The notes beneath the pieces are model-generated. The model searched no databases. It was not told where the DNA came from and was given only the letters and a program-made list of their open reading frames with translations. Position numbers and translations under genes: made by a program. Positions 42,326-50,765 of a stretch of 64,000 nucleotides of DNA are shown here, one piece after another. The first letter of the stretch is position 1. Every line of letters begins with the position of its first letter. Origin of the DNA: Thermocatellispora tengchongensis (GTDB lineage Bacteria > Actinomycetota > Actinomycetes > Streptosporangiales > Streptosporangiaceae); contig NZ_JACHGN010000001.1 in the NCBI RefSeq assembly GCF_014202315.1, forward strand, positions 85,757 through 149,756. The letters are read 5' to 3'.

Positions 42326-42476
42326 CCGCCCCTCCTTCCGTCCCTCACCCAGTCTCGGCGATGGACGGGTTCACGGGGAGTGGGTCCAGGCGCCCGGCGG
42401 GGGTGTACCTAGCCCCACCCCATGGCGGCGTCCAGCCCGATTCCGCCCGGCGCGCGCCGTTCCTAGCGTCGATGCC

Positions 42477-43385
42477 ATGACAGTCATCGAAGTGAACCAC
42501 CTGCGCAAGCTGTACCACGGCCGGGCGGTCGTGGACGACGTGTCCCTCACGGTGGAGGAGGGCGAGATCTTCGGCGTGCTCGGTCCCAACGGGGCCGGCA
42601 AGACCACGACGGTGGAGTGCATAGCGGGCCTGCGCGCCCGCGACTCCGGCTCGGTCTCGGTGCTCGGCCTGGACCCGAGCGCCGACCGCGACGAGCTGCG
42701 CTCGGTGGTCGGGGTGCAACTGCAGAGCGCGGTCCTGCCGGAGAAGATCAAGGTCTGGGAGGCCATGGACCTGTACGCCTCCTTCTACGAGCGCCCCGCC
42801 GACTGGGAGACGCTGCTGGACCGGGTCGGGCTCGCCGGCAAGCGGGACGAGCGGTTCGGCAAGCTGTCCGGCGGCCAGAAGCAGCGCCTGTCGATCGCGC
42901 TCGCGCTGGTCGGCAACCCCAGGATCGCCATCCTGGACGAGCTGACCACGGGCCTGGACCCGCAGGCCCGCCGCGACACGTGGGAGCTGATCGGGCGCGT
43001 CCGCGACGAGGGCGTGACGATCGTGCTGGTCACGCACTTCATGGAAGAGGCCGAGCGGCTGTGCGACCGGCTGGCCCTGATCGACTCGGGCCGGGTCGTC
43101 GCGATCGACAGCCCCGCCGGCCTGGTGGCGCGGGTGGAGCGGGACCAGACCATCCGGTTCCGCCCCTCGGGCCCGCTGGACGACGCGGTGCTCAAGGCGC
43201 TGCCCGAGGTGAGCGACGTCACCAAATCGGGCGGCACGCTGCTGGTCTCGGGCACCGGCAACCTGATCCTCGCGGTGAGCGCCGCCCTGGCCGAGCACGG
43301 CGTCAGCCCGCTGGACCTGCGGGTGGAGGGCGCCACGCTGGACGACGCCTTCCTCGCCCTGACCGGCAAGACCATCGCCCCCTGA
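42477..43385 (+). CDS. ABC transporter ATPase (ABC-2 type exporter)
   Basis: A 302-aa ATPase: Walker A GPNGAGKTTT, Q-loop GVQLQSAVLPEKIKV, signature LSGGQKQRLSIALAL, Walker B IAILDELTTGLDPQ and switch His in LVTHFMEEAERL. The extended C-terminus (RVERDQTIRFRPSGPL to LEDDAFLALTGK-like) is the DrrA/CcmA multidrug or lipid exporter type. The ATG at 42477 follows TAGCGT (42464-42469) after 7 nt, leaderless. Forms an operon with the permease and is divergent from the two-component genes. Confidence 0.95.
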   Translation: MTVIEVNHLRKLYHGRAVVDDVSLTVEEGEIFGVLGPNGAGKTTTVECIAGLRARDSGSVSVLGLDPSADRDELRSVVGVQLQSAVLPEKIKVWEAMDLYASFYERPADWETLLDRVGLAGKRDERFGKLSGGQKQRLSIALALVGNPRIAILDELTTGLDPQARRDTWELIGRVRDEGVTIVLVTHFMEEAERLCDRLALIDSGRVVAIDSPAGLVARVERDQTIRFRPSGPLDDAVLKALPEVSDVTKSGGTLLVSGTGNLILAVSAALAEHGVSPLDLRVEGATLDDAFLALTGKTIAP

Positions 43386-43408
43386 CCCCCCGAGCGGAGA
43401 CGAGACCC

Positions 43409-44143
43409 ATGTCCAAGATCCTCACCGTCGAGGCCAAGCTGTTCCTGCGTGAGCCCGCCGCGCTGCTGTTCGCCCTGCTGCTCCCGCTCGTGCTGCTGCT
43501 CGGCCTGGGCAGCCTTCCCCGCTTCCAGGAGGCGGTGCCCGAGCTGGGCGGGCAGCGGATCATCGACACGCACTTCCCGTCCATGATGATGCTGCTCGGG
43601 CTGATCACGCTGGCGTTCACCGTCATGCCGGCAACGCTGGCGACGTACCGGGAGAGCGGGGTGCTGCGCCGCATGTCCACCACCCCGGTGCGGGCCGGGC
43701 GGCTCCTCACCGCACAACTGCTGATCAACGTCGTGGTCGCGGTGCTGGCCTCGACGATCCTGACCGTGCTCGGGTGGGCGGTGCTGGACATCGGCCTGCC
43801 GCGCGAGCCGCTGGGGTTCGCGGTGTCATTCGTGCTCGGCGGCGCCTCCCTGTTCGCGCTCGGGCTGCTGATCGCCTCGATCTCGCCCACGGCCAAGGCG
43901 GCGCCGGGCATCGGCACCGTGCTCATGTTCCCCCTGATGTTCATCAGCGGGATGTGGGTGCCCCGCGAGAGCATGCCCGAAGTGCTGCGCCAGATCGGCG
44001 ACTTCCTGCCCGTGGCACCCTTCGGCCAGGCCCTGCGCGACACCTGGGCCGGGCACGCGCCCAACCCCCGGGACCTCGTGGTGATGGCGGCCACCGTGCT
44101 CATCGCCGGTGGGGCCGCCGCCCGGTTGTTCCGCTGGGAATAA
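43409..44143 (+). CDS. ABC-2 type permease
   Basis: A 244-aa protein with six TM helices, starting ILTVEAKLFLREPAALLFALLLPLVLLL, with FTVMPATLATYRESGVLRRMSTTPV (the conserved amphipathic EF-like region) and FPLMFISGMWVPRESMPEVLRQIGDFLPVAPF. Partner of the ATPase 23 nt upstream; the pair likely exports a lipid, antibiotic or peptide. ATG 43409 with GCGGAG upstream. Confidence 0.95.
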   Translation: MSKILTVEAKLFLREPAALLFALLLPLVLLLGLGSLPRFQEAVPELGGQRIIDTHFPSMMMLLGLITLAFTVMPATLATYRESGVLRRMSTTPVRAGRLLTAQLLINVVVAVLASTILTVLGWAVLDIGLPREPLGFAVSFVLGGASLFALGLLIASISPTAKAAPGIGTVLMFPLMFISGMWVPRESMPEVLRQIGDFLPVAPFGQALRDTWAGHAPNPRDLVVMAATVLIAGGAAARLFRWE

Positions 44144-44147
44144 ATTT

Positions 44148-44177
44148 TTGACCACTCGTTCTCGTATGAGGTAGGGT
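44148..44177 (+). promoter_or_regulatory. Promoter of the TetR-MFS-SDR operon
   Basis: -35 TTGACC (44148-44153), 18-nt spacer, -10 TAGGGT (44172-44177), then 7 nt CGATGCC and the ATG at 44185. The same 7-nt spacer CGATGCC precedes the ABC gene at 42477. A leaderless transcript is expected. Confidence 0.72.
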
Positions 44178-44184
44178 CGATGCC

Positions 44185-44760
44185 ATGGCGAGGACGAAGG
44201 AGTTCGATCCCGAGGCCGCCCTGAGGGCGGCCTTGGAGCTGTTCTGGGAGCGCGGTTACGAGGCGACCTCGATGGCCGACCTGGTCGAACACCTCGGCAT
44301 CGCGCGGGCCAGCCTGTATTCCACCTTCGGCGGCAAGCACGAGCTGTACATGAAGGCGCTGTACGCCTACACCGAGGCGCGCGACGTCGATCCGATCGCG
44401 ATGCTGGCCCAGCCGGGGCCCACGCTGCCGGCCGTGCGCGCGCTGATCGAGCTGTACACCGAGGAGTCGGTGAACGAGCCGCGCGGATGCATGATCGTGA
44501 ACGCGGCGGCCGAGATGCTGCCCGGCGACCGCACCGTGGCCAGGTTCGTCGAGGCCAACTGGGCGGCGCTGGAGGCCGCCCTGACCACGGCGTTCATCCG
44601 GGCCCGCGCCCAGGGCGAGCTGCCCGAGGGGCGCGACCCGCAGGCGCTGGCCCGATTCGTCCTCGTCTTCCTCCAGGGACTGAAGGTCATGGCCAAGGGC
44701 TCCCCCGACCCGGCCAGGCTGAGGCAGGCCGCCGCCCAGGCGCTGTCCATGCTCTCCTGA
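44185..44760 (+). CDS. TetR-family transcriptional regulator
   Basis: A 191-aa protein: MARTKEFDPEAALRAALELFWERGYEATSMADL, LGIARASLYSTFGGKHELYMKAL, and the CMIVNAAAEM segment typical of the YxaF/LmrA-like branch that controls MFS pumps and oxidoreductases. ATG 44185 is the first codon of the probable leaderless mRNA. Head of a likely operon with the MFS exporter (30 nt after its stop) and SDR. Confidence 0.92.
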   Translation: MARTKEFDPEAALRAALELFWERGYEATSMADLVEHLGIARASLYSTFGGKHELYMKALYAYTEARDVDPIAMLAQPGPTLPAVRALIELYTEESVNEPRGCMIVNAAAEMLPGDRTVARFVEANWAALEAALTTAFIRARAQGELPEGRDPQALARFVLVFLQGLKVMAKGSPDPARLRQAAAQALSMLS

Positions 44761-44790
44761 TCCGACCGCCGCCACCAAGGGGGCTTACGC

Positions 44791-46164
44791 ATGCTCGAAT
44801 TCAAGACCGATCATTCTAGTAGTAAAGCGTTCGCCCTCCTGGGGGCGGTCCAGATCGCGCTCATCGGCGGCATCACCCTGATCGCGGTGCCGCTGCCCGC
44901 CATCCAGCGCGACTTCGGCCTCACCCAGGCCGAGCTGGCCCTGGTCTCGGCGGCCTACGGGCTGCCGTTCGCCGGACTGCTGCTCCTCGGCGGCAGGCTG
45001 GCCGACCGGCTCGGCCCGCGCCGGGTCTTCCTCGCCGGGGTCGCGCTGTTCGGCCTGGCCTCCGTCGCAGGCGGGCTCGCCCCCGGGTACGGCGTCCTGC
45101 TCACGGCCAGGTTCGCCCAGGGCGCGGGCGCGGCGCTGACCGCACCCGCCGCGGTCGCCCTGGTCACCCTGCTCCACCCCGACCCCGTGGCCCGCGGGCG
45201 CGCGTTCGCCCTGTGGGGCACGCTCTCGGTGACCGGGGCCACCACGGGCAGCCTGGCCGGCGGCCTGATCGCCTCCGCGACCTCCACCTGGCGCTGGACC
45301 TTCGCCGTCCCGGTCGCGGCCGCCCTGGCCGCCCTGCTGCGCCACCGCGTCCTGCCCGCGGCCAGGGAGAGGCCGCCCGCCGGAAGCCTGGACGCGCTCG
45401 GCGCCGCCCTGGCCACCGCCGGGCTGGTCGCACTCAGCTACGGCCTGCTCGACGGCGTCTCACCCCTCGCCACCGGGGCGGGCGTCGCGCTCCTGGCCGC
45501 CTTCCTCCTGGTCGAGGGCAGGATCGCGGCCGACCCCCTGCTGCCCCTGCCGTTCCTGCTGAACCCGCGCCGCCTGTCCGCCCTGGCCGCGATCATGGTC
45601 ACCGCGGCGGCCAGCGCCACCAGCGCGTTCCTGCTCAACCTCTGGCTGCAGCAGGTACGCGGCCTGTCCCCCGCCGTCACCAGCCTCATCCTCGCGCCCA
45701 CCGTGCTCATCGTCGCCATGGGCCCGGTCTCGGCCCGCCTGATCGCCCGGTACGGCCCCCGCGCCGTCACCACCGTGGGTCTCGCGCTCGGCGCGGTGTC
45801 GATGCTGCTCCTCAGCCGCCTGGACGACCAGGCCGCCGTGCTCTGCGGCCTGGCCCTGTTCTCCTTCGGCGGCGGGATGGCCTTCTCCGGCGCCACCGTC
45901 AGCGCGCTGACCGGCGCCCCGCCCGGACGCGCCGGGGTGGCCGGCGGCCTGGCCAACACCGCCATGGAGATCGGCCCCACGGCCGGCCTGGCCGGGCTGG
46001 TCGCGGTGGCGGCGGCGCGTACCGCCTCGCTCGGCCACCTCGGCCCGGCGCGGGCGACCCTGGGCGGCTACACGCTGGCACTGGTCGTCATGGCCGCCGT
46101 CATGATCCTCACCGCGCTCCTGTTCCTGATCACCAGCAGAGAATCCAGAAAGGACCGATCATGA
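44791..46164 (+). CDS. MFS transporter (DHA2-like drug exporter)
   Basis: A 457-aa membrane protein with 12-14 TM helices. Family marks: GLPFAGLLLLGGRLADRLGPRRVFLAG (motif A), RFAQGAGAALTAPAAVALV (motif C-like) and SVTGATTGSLAGGLI. Proton-coupled efflux of drugs or secondary metabolites is the family role. The first 12 residues are less hydrophobic. ATG 44791 has no strong ribosome-binding site beyond GGGGGC. Coupled to the SDR by ATGA. Confidence 0.92.
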   Translation: MLEFKTDHSSSKAFALLGAVQIALIGGITLIAVPLPAIQRDFGLTQAELALVSAAYGLPFAGLLLLGGRLADRLGPRRVFLAGVALFGLASVAGGLAPGYGVLLTARFAQGAGAALTAPAAVALVTLLHPDPVARGRAFALWGTLSVTGATTGSLAGGLIASATSTWRWTFAVPVAAALAALLRHRVLPAARERPPAGSLDALGAALATAGLVALSYGLLDGVSPLATGAGVALLAAFLLVEGRIAADPLLPLPFLLNPRRLSALAAIMVTAAASATSAFLLNLWLQQVRGLSPAVTSLILAPTVLIVAMGPVSARLIARYGPRAVTTVGLALGAVSMLLLSRLDDQAAVLCGLALFSFGGGMAFSGATVSALTGAPPGRAGVAGGLANTAMEIGPTAGLAGLVAVAAARTASLGHLGPARATLGGYTLALVVMAAVMILTALLFLITSRESRKDRS

Positions 46165-46919
46165 CCCGATTCACCGGCAAGACCGTGCTGATCAGCGGAG
46201 CGAGCGCCGGGATCGGCCGGGCGCTCGCGCTCGGCTTCGCCGCCGAGGGCGCCACCGTGATCGCCGCCGCCCGCGGCGAGGACGCGCTGAAGGAGACCGT
46301 GCGGCTGATCGAGGCCGAGGGCGGCCGGGCCGAGGCCCGCACCGTGGACGTCGCCGACTCCGCGAGCGTGGCCGCCCTGATCTCCGGCATCGTGGCCGCC
46401 CACGGCCGGCTGGACATCGCGGTCAACAACGCGGGCGTGCTGACGCTGGGCCGGGTCGAGGAGCTGCCAGAGGCGGAGTGGGAGCGCATGTTCCGGATCA
46501 ACACCACCGGCGTCTTCCACGCGATGAAGCACCAGATCGCCGCCATGCGGGCCGGCGGCCGGGGCGGGGTGATCATCAACATGAGCTCCAGCGTCGGCGA
46601 GCACATCCGCGTACCGGGCATGGCCGCGTACGGCGCGTCGAAGGCCGCCGTCACCGCGCTCAGCCGCACGGCGGCGCTGGAGTGCATCGGCGACGGGATC
46701 AGGATCAACTCGGTCAGCCCCGGCCCGCACGACACCACCATGTCGATGCGCCCCGGCGAGACCGAGGCCGACCGGGCCGAGCGGATGAGGACCCAGCTCC
46801 CCATCGGCCGCGTCGGCACCCTGGACGAGATCACCGGCTCGGTCCTGTGGCTGGCCTCCCCGGCCGCCGGCTTCGCCGTGGGCCTGGACCTGGTCCTGGA
46901 CGGCGGCGGCTCGCTCTAG
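46161..46919 (+). CDS. Short-chain dehydrogenase/reductase
   Basis: A 252-aa classical SDR: cofactor motif SGASAGIGRALA, NNAG in AVNNAGVL, the catalytic Ser in INMSSSVG, YGASKAAVTAL (Tyr/Lys pair) and the C-terminal SVLWLASPAAGFAVGLDLVLDGGG. Arg near the cofactor motif (AARGED) suggests NADP preference; this is inference. ATG 46161 has AAAGGA 8 nt upstream and overlaps the MFS stop (ATGA). Ends 4 nt into the convergent sseB gene. Confidence 0.95.
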   Translation: MTRFTGKTVLISGASAGIGRALALGFAAEGATVIAAARGEDALKETVRLIEAEGGRAEARTVDVADSASVAALISGIVAAHGRLDIAVNNAGVLTLGRVEELPEAEWERMFRINTTGVFHAMKHQIAAMRAGGRGGVIINMSSSVGEHIRVPGMAAYGASKAAVTALSRTAALECIGDGIRINSVSPGPHDTTMSMRPGETEADRAERMRTQLPIGRVGTLDEITGSVLWLASPAAGFAVGLDLVLDGGGSL

Positions 46920-47644
46920 GCGCGCTGCTCGCGCACGTAGAACGGGGGGATGCCGGCCAGCAGGTGCTCCTCCCCCGGCGGCTTGATCCACACCTCCAGC
47001 TCCCGCCCGTCGGGCAGCCGGTGGGTGAGCGTGCCCCCGAACGCGGCGTCCACGCTCGCCACGTCCTCCGCCACCAGCATGATGATGAGCTGCCGCGGGC
47101 CCGGCGGGAAGTACACCCACCCGTAGTGCGCCGCGTGCACGCCGGGGATCGTGTCCAGCCGCTTCACCAGCACGGACATGGCCCCCGGCGGCAGCGGCGG
47201 CGCCTCCCCGGTGTGGATCACCGTCACCGAGTCGTCGGCCGCTTCGAGCAGCCGGTCCACGACCCCCGGCGGGAAGACCTTGCCGTAGGGCCAGTTCGGG
47301 TTCAGCACCAGCCGCTGCCCCGAGGTCATCGCGAACAGCGCCCGCGGTTCGACCTCCAGCACCCGGTAGCGCCGCGCGATCCCCGGATTCTCCGCGTACG
47401 TCTCGGCGATCCGCTCCTCGGAGGTGAAGAACGGGATCGTGTCCCCCTCCTCGGTGCCGAACATCAACACGTCCAGCACCTCGTCCCGCGCACGCCACCA
47501 CCCACGCCACCACCCGGGCCGCCGTACCAGGATCAGCACCTTCCCCCTGATCAGCAGCTTGAAGAACGCCAGCAGCGCCGCATCATCCCCCGCCCGCACA
47601 GCCCGCAACGCATCCTCAACCTGCCGTGGGGTCGGCCCGTCCAT
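46916..47644 (-). CDS. SseB-family protein
   Basis: A 242-aa protein with the SseB N-terminal part (DVLMFGTEEGDTIPFFTSEERI, ALFAMTSGQRLVLNPNWPYGKVFPPGVVDRLL) and the C-terminal half (PPLPPGAMSVLVKRLDTIPG, HYGWVYFPPGPRQLIIMLV). SseB is known as a serine-sensitivity enhancer of unclear mechanism. A Trp/Arg-rich insertion RRPGWWRGWWRARDE is unusual. The ATG at 47644 has AAGGGGGG directly before it. Confidence 0.87.
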   Translation of the reverse strand: MDGPTPRQVEDALRAVRAGDDAALLAFFKLLIRGKVLILVRRPGWWRGWWRARDEVLDVLMFGTEEGDTIPFFTSEERIAETYAENPGIARRYRVLEVEPRALFAMTSGQRLVLNPNWPYGKVFPPGVVDRLLEAADDSVTVIHTGEAPPLPPGAMSVLVKRLDTIPGVHAAHYGWVYFPPGPRQLIIMLVAEDVASVDAAFGGTLTHRLPDGRELEVWIKPPGEEHLLAGIPPFYVREQRA

Positions 47645-48087
47645 CCCCCCTTGATATCCGACCACTCCCCCTCGGCCTACCCCCACCCCCTATCTCGGGT
47701 CATGATCCCCAGCCCCAGCCGGGCCCGTGCCATCCACGGGCGCGGCCCGAGCGCACCGAGGGCCGCGTCTCTCCACGAGCAGAGCCGGGCGGAGACCAGG
47801 GGTCGTCACCCCGGCCCAACAGCCGCCCCATCGGCGGTCGGTGGCGCCGGGCTCGGGCGTCGGTGGTGTCTGGCCGAGAAGCGGCGGGAGCGCAGCAACC
47901 GCCCCCGCGGGCCGGACACGCGACCCGGGCGGCCTGCCCATCGACCCGCTTCCGGCGCGCGACGGCGGTGGCGACCTGTACGGCGCGGTACGGCGCGGGC
48001 GAACCCCGCGCGCGCCGGCGATGGGGCGGAGTGGGCACGGCACCGGCCGGAGACCGGGAGGGCGCCCGCAAGCATCCAGGGCCCCCG
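47645..48087. other. Intergenic stretch without a credible gene
   Basis: 443 nt between sseB and the 41-bp repeat array. Several long frames are open, but none shows consistent third-position bias, start context or a recognisable product. Short inverted repeats of GCGGCGC and GGGCCCGTG type foreshadow the array. Confidence 0.6.
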
Positions 48088-48326
48088 AACCGAACCCGTG
48101 CGGTGCACGGGCCCCGAGCACCAGCCCAAACCGGGCCCGCGCTGCGCACAGGCCCGGAGCACCAGCTCAAACCGGGCCCGTGCCGGGCACGGGCCCCGAG
48201 CACCAGCCCAATCCGGGCCCGTGCTGCGCACAGGCCCGGAGCACCAGCTCAAACCGGGCCCGTGCCGGGCACGGGCCCAGAGCACCAGCCCAAAGCCGGC
48301 CCGTGCCGGGCACGGGCCCCGAGCAC
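48088..48326. repeat. 41-bp tandem repeat array with palindromic cores
   Basis: GAGCAC recurs at 48116, 48157, 48198, 48239, 48280 and 48321, exactly 41 bp apart: five full units plus partial units at both ends. Units 1 and 3 share the core GCTGCGCACAGG, units 2, 4 and 5 GTGCCGGGCACGG, giving an 82-bp higher-order period. Each unit contains a GGGCCCGTGCC / GGCACGGGCCC hairpin or a variant of it. It lies at the 3' end of the threonine dehydratase gene. Confidence 0.9.
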
Positions 48327-49309
48327 TAGTCCGAGCGCCGGGGGTGCGGGGCGCGGGTCAAGGACGCGGCCAGGGTTTCCGGGGTGATGTTGCGGCCGGA
48401 GACGATCGCCACGTGGGTGCCCTCGCCCTGCACCTTGCCGGTGAGCAGGGCCGCGACGGCTGCCGCGCCCGCGCCCTCGGCGACGTAGCCCCGGGCGGTG
48501 GCGAGGTGGGCCAGGGCGGCGTGGATCTCGTGTTCCTCGACGGTGACGAGGCTGTGGACGTGGCGGGCGATCAGATCGACCGTGACCGAGCCGGGTTCGA
48601 TGTTGCCGGCCAGGCCGTCGGCGATGGTGGGGCCGACCTCCACCGGGACCTGGTGGCCGGCCGCGACGGCGGCCGAGACGGCGGTGGAGGCCGCGGCTTC
48701 CACGCCGACGACGCGGACGTCCGGACGGCCGGCGGCCCACAGTCCGAGGCCCGAGGCGAGGCCGCCGCCGCCGATCGGGCAGACGACGGTGACGGGCCCG
48801 CGCGAGCCGGCGAGCTGGGCGTCCAGTTCGCGGCCGATCGTGGCCTGGCCGGCGATCACGTGCGGGTCGTTGTACGCCGACAGGTAGTGCGCCCCCGCCT
48901 CGGCCAGTTCCTGGGCGTGCCGCTCGGCCTCGTCGTACGTCGCGCCGGTGACGACCAGGTCCACCCCGAGGCGGCGCAGCCGGTCCACCTTGGCCGGGGA
49001 GGCCGTCTCGGGCACCACCACGGTGGCGGGGCGGCCCAGGATGCGGCCGGCGTGGGCGATGCCCAGGGCGTGGTTGCCCGCCGAGGCGGTGACCACGCGC
49101 ACCCCGGCGGGCACCCGCGACAGCGCGCTCAACGCGCCCCGGATCTTGAACGCGCCGGTGGGCTGCAGGCTCTCCAGCTTCAGCGCCGGCTCGGCGGGGG
49201 TGCCCTCGCCCGGGTCGAGCGGGCTGGGGGCCAGGTGGGCGCGGACGACCCGCCAGGCGGCCTCCAGGTCGTCCGGAGTGGGGGCGGCGACGGGGCGGTG
49301 GGCGGTCAT
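48326..49309 (-). CDS. Threonine/serine dehydratase (PLP fold type II)
   Basis: A 327-aa enzyme: PLP Lys in GAFKIRGALSAL, SAGNHALGIAHAG, PLP-phosphate loop PIGGGGLASGL, and the C-terminal VAEGAGAAAVAALL and VAIVSGRNI. The fold deaminates threonine or serine to the 2-oxo acid. There is no ACT regulatory domain, so this is the catabolic or serine-racemase-like type rather than biosynthetic IlvA. The ATG at 49309 overlaps the SMP-30 stop (ATGA). The stop codon borders the 41-bp repeats. Confidence 0.93.
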   Translation of the reverse strand: MTAHRPVAAPTPDDLEAAWRVVRAHLAPSPLDPGEGTPAEPALKLESLQPTGAFKIRGALSALSRVPAGVRVVTASAGNHALGIAHAGRILGRPATVVVPETASPAKVDRLRRLGVDLVVTGATYDEAERHAQELAEAGAHYLSAYNDPHVIAGQATIGRELDAQLAGSRGPVTVVCPIGGGGLASGLGLWAAGRPDVRVVGVEAAASTAVSAAVAAGHQVPVEVGPTIADGLAGNIEPGSVTVDLIARHVHSLVTVEEHEIHAALAHLATARGYVAEGAGAAAVAALLTGKVQGEGTHVAIVSGRNITPETLAASLTRAPHPRRSD

Positions 49310-50181
49310 CGGGGACCGGTCACCGTCAGGAACAGGGAGTAGATCGAGCTGGTGGCGGTCACGAACAGGCGGTTGCGCTTGGGGCCGCCGAAGGTCAGGT
49401 TGGACACGGTCTCGGGGATCAGGATCTTGCCGATGAGGGTGCCGTCGGGGTCGTAGCAGTGCACGCCGTCGCCGGCGGCGGCCCAGATCCGGCCCGCGCC
49501 GTCCAGGCGGAGGCCGTCGAAGCCCCCGGACGTGCAGCGGGCGAACTCGCCGTCGTCCTGCAGCGTGCCCTCCTCGGTGACCTTGAGCCTGCGGATGAGG
49601 GCGACCCCGCTGTCGGCGATGTACAGGTGCCGCTCGTCCAGGGAGAACGCCAGCCCGTTGGGGCGGTCGAAGTCGTCGGCGACCCGGCGTACCTCGCCGG
49701 TGACCGGGTCGGCGCGGTAGACGTGGCAGCCGCCGATCTCGCTGTCGGCGCGGTGGCCCTCGTAGTCGCTGTCGATCCCGTACGACGGGTCGGTGAACCA
49801 GATCGAGCCGTCGGACTTCTCCACCACGTCGTTGGGGCTGTTGAGCCGCTTGCCCTGCCATCGGTCGGCGATGACGGTGATCGACCCGTCGTGCTCGGTG
49901 CGGGTGACGCGGCGGTTGCCGTGCTCGCAGGAGATCAGCCGGCCCTGGCGGTCCACGGTGTTGCCGTTGGTGTAGCCGGCCGGGCTGCGGAAGACGCCGA
50001 CCTGGCCGGTGGTCTCGTCCCAGCGCAGCATGCGGTCGTTCGGGATGTCGCTCCACACCAGGTAGCGGTGCGCGGGGAAGTACGCGGGCCCCTCGGCCCA
50101 CCGGCACCCCTCGTACAGCTTCTCGACCCGCCGGTCGCCGCGGCACGCGCGGAACCGCTCATCCAGCGTCTCGAACACCAT
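49306..50181 (-). CDS. SMP-30/gluconolactonase-family beta-propeller
   Basis: A 291-aa six-bladed propeller: VEKLYEGCRWAEGPAYFPAH (metal Glu near 30), NSPNDVVEKSDGSIWFTDPSYG (Asn/Asp metal ligands), FDRPNGLAFSLDERHLYIADS and DGLRLDGAGRIWAAAGDGVH. Known members hydrolyse sugar lactones with Ca or Zn. ATG 50181. Cotranslated with the dehydratase, an unusual pair that may serve degradation of a sugar acid or hydroxy amino acid. Confidence 0.93.
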   Translation of the reverse strand: MVFETLDERFRACRGDRRVEKLYEGCRWAEGPAYFPAHRYLVWSDIPNDRMLRWDETTGQVGVFRSPAGYTNGNTVDRQGRLISCEHGNRRVTRTEHDGSITVIADRWQGKRLNSPNDVVEKSDGSIWFTDPSYGIDSDYEGHRADSEIGGCHVYRADPVTGEVRRVADDFDRPNGLAFSLDERHLYIADSGVALIRRLKVTEEGTLQDDGEFARCTSGGFDGLRLDGAGRIWAAAGDGVHCYDPDGTLIGKILIPETVSNLTFGGPKRNRLFVTATSSIYSLFLTVTGPR

Positions 50182-50224
50182 GTGCAGCCTCCCGATCTCG
50201 TGCTCCTCGCGAGATCATCCCGGA

Positions 50225-50653
50225 CTACCCGGCGGCGGCGCGACCCGCCGGGGAGTTCTCGCGCGTGTCGTAGGCCGCGCGGGCCGCGTGCACCTCCTCT
50301 ATGTTCCGCTCGGCCCAGCGCTTCATGGTGCCCATGATCTCCTGGAGCCCGCGGCCGAGCGTGGTCAGCTCGTAGTCCACCCGCACCGGGACCCTGGGCG
50401 TGACCGTGCGGCTCACCAGGCCGTCGCGCTCCAGGGTGCGCAGGCTCTGGGTGAGCATCTTCTGGCTCACCCCGGCGATGATCCGGGACAGCTCGCTGTA
50501 GCGCTTGGGCCCGTCGGACAGGGCCGCCAGGATCAGCGTCACCCACTTGTCGCTGATCGTGTCGAGCAGTTGCCTGGCCGGGCAGCAGGCCAGGAAGGCG
50601 TCATATGCGGCCTTCGCCGCTTCCCTGCGCTGGGCGGCGGTCTGGGTGGCCAT
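50225..50653 (-). CDS. HxlR-family winged-helix regulator
   Basis: A 142-aa regulator: AYDAFLACCPARQLLDTISDKW (family Cys residues at the N-terminus), VTLILAALSDGPKRYSELSR, QKMLTQSLRTLERDGLVSRTV and VDYELTTLGRGL. Two adjacent Cys (CC) are at the place used for thiol switching in HxlR/YodB/HypR proteins. ATG 50653 has GAGGAG 8 nt upstream. It is divergent from the oxidoreductase with a clear operator in between; it may respond to quinones or aldehydes. Confidence 0.93.
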   Translation of the reverse strand: MATQTAAQRREAAKAAYDAFLACCPARQLLDTISDKWVTLILAALSDGPKRYSELSRIIAGVSQKMLTQSLRTLERDGLVSRTVTPRVPVRVDYELTTLGRGLQEIMGTMKRWAERNIEEVHAARAAYDTRENSPAGRAAAG

Positions 50654-50676
50654 CGCGTCACGCTCCTCGGCGTACG

Positions 50677-50698
50677 GTACGCACCTCAAGGTACGTAC
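50677..50698. promoter_or_regulatory. HxlR operator, 22-bp inverted repeat
   Basis: GTACGCACCT (50677-50686), CA, AGGTACGTAC (50689-50698): 9 of 10 positions complementary. Located 24 nt from the HxlR start and 68 nt from the oxidoreductase start. Confidence 0.75.
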
Positions 50699-50765
50699 TT
50701 CCCCGCAGAGAGTAACACTCCTTACGGTCATAGCCGTTCGGCAACCGACGAAGGAGACGGAACAC

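Noticed and set aside
47645-48087. Secreted or repetitive gene in the sseB-dehydratase gap
   Set aside because: No start with ribosome-binding site and no third-position bias.
48088-48326. CRISPR array
   Set aside because: Units are contiguous and lack unique spacers.
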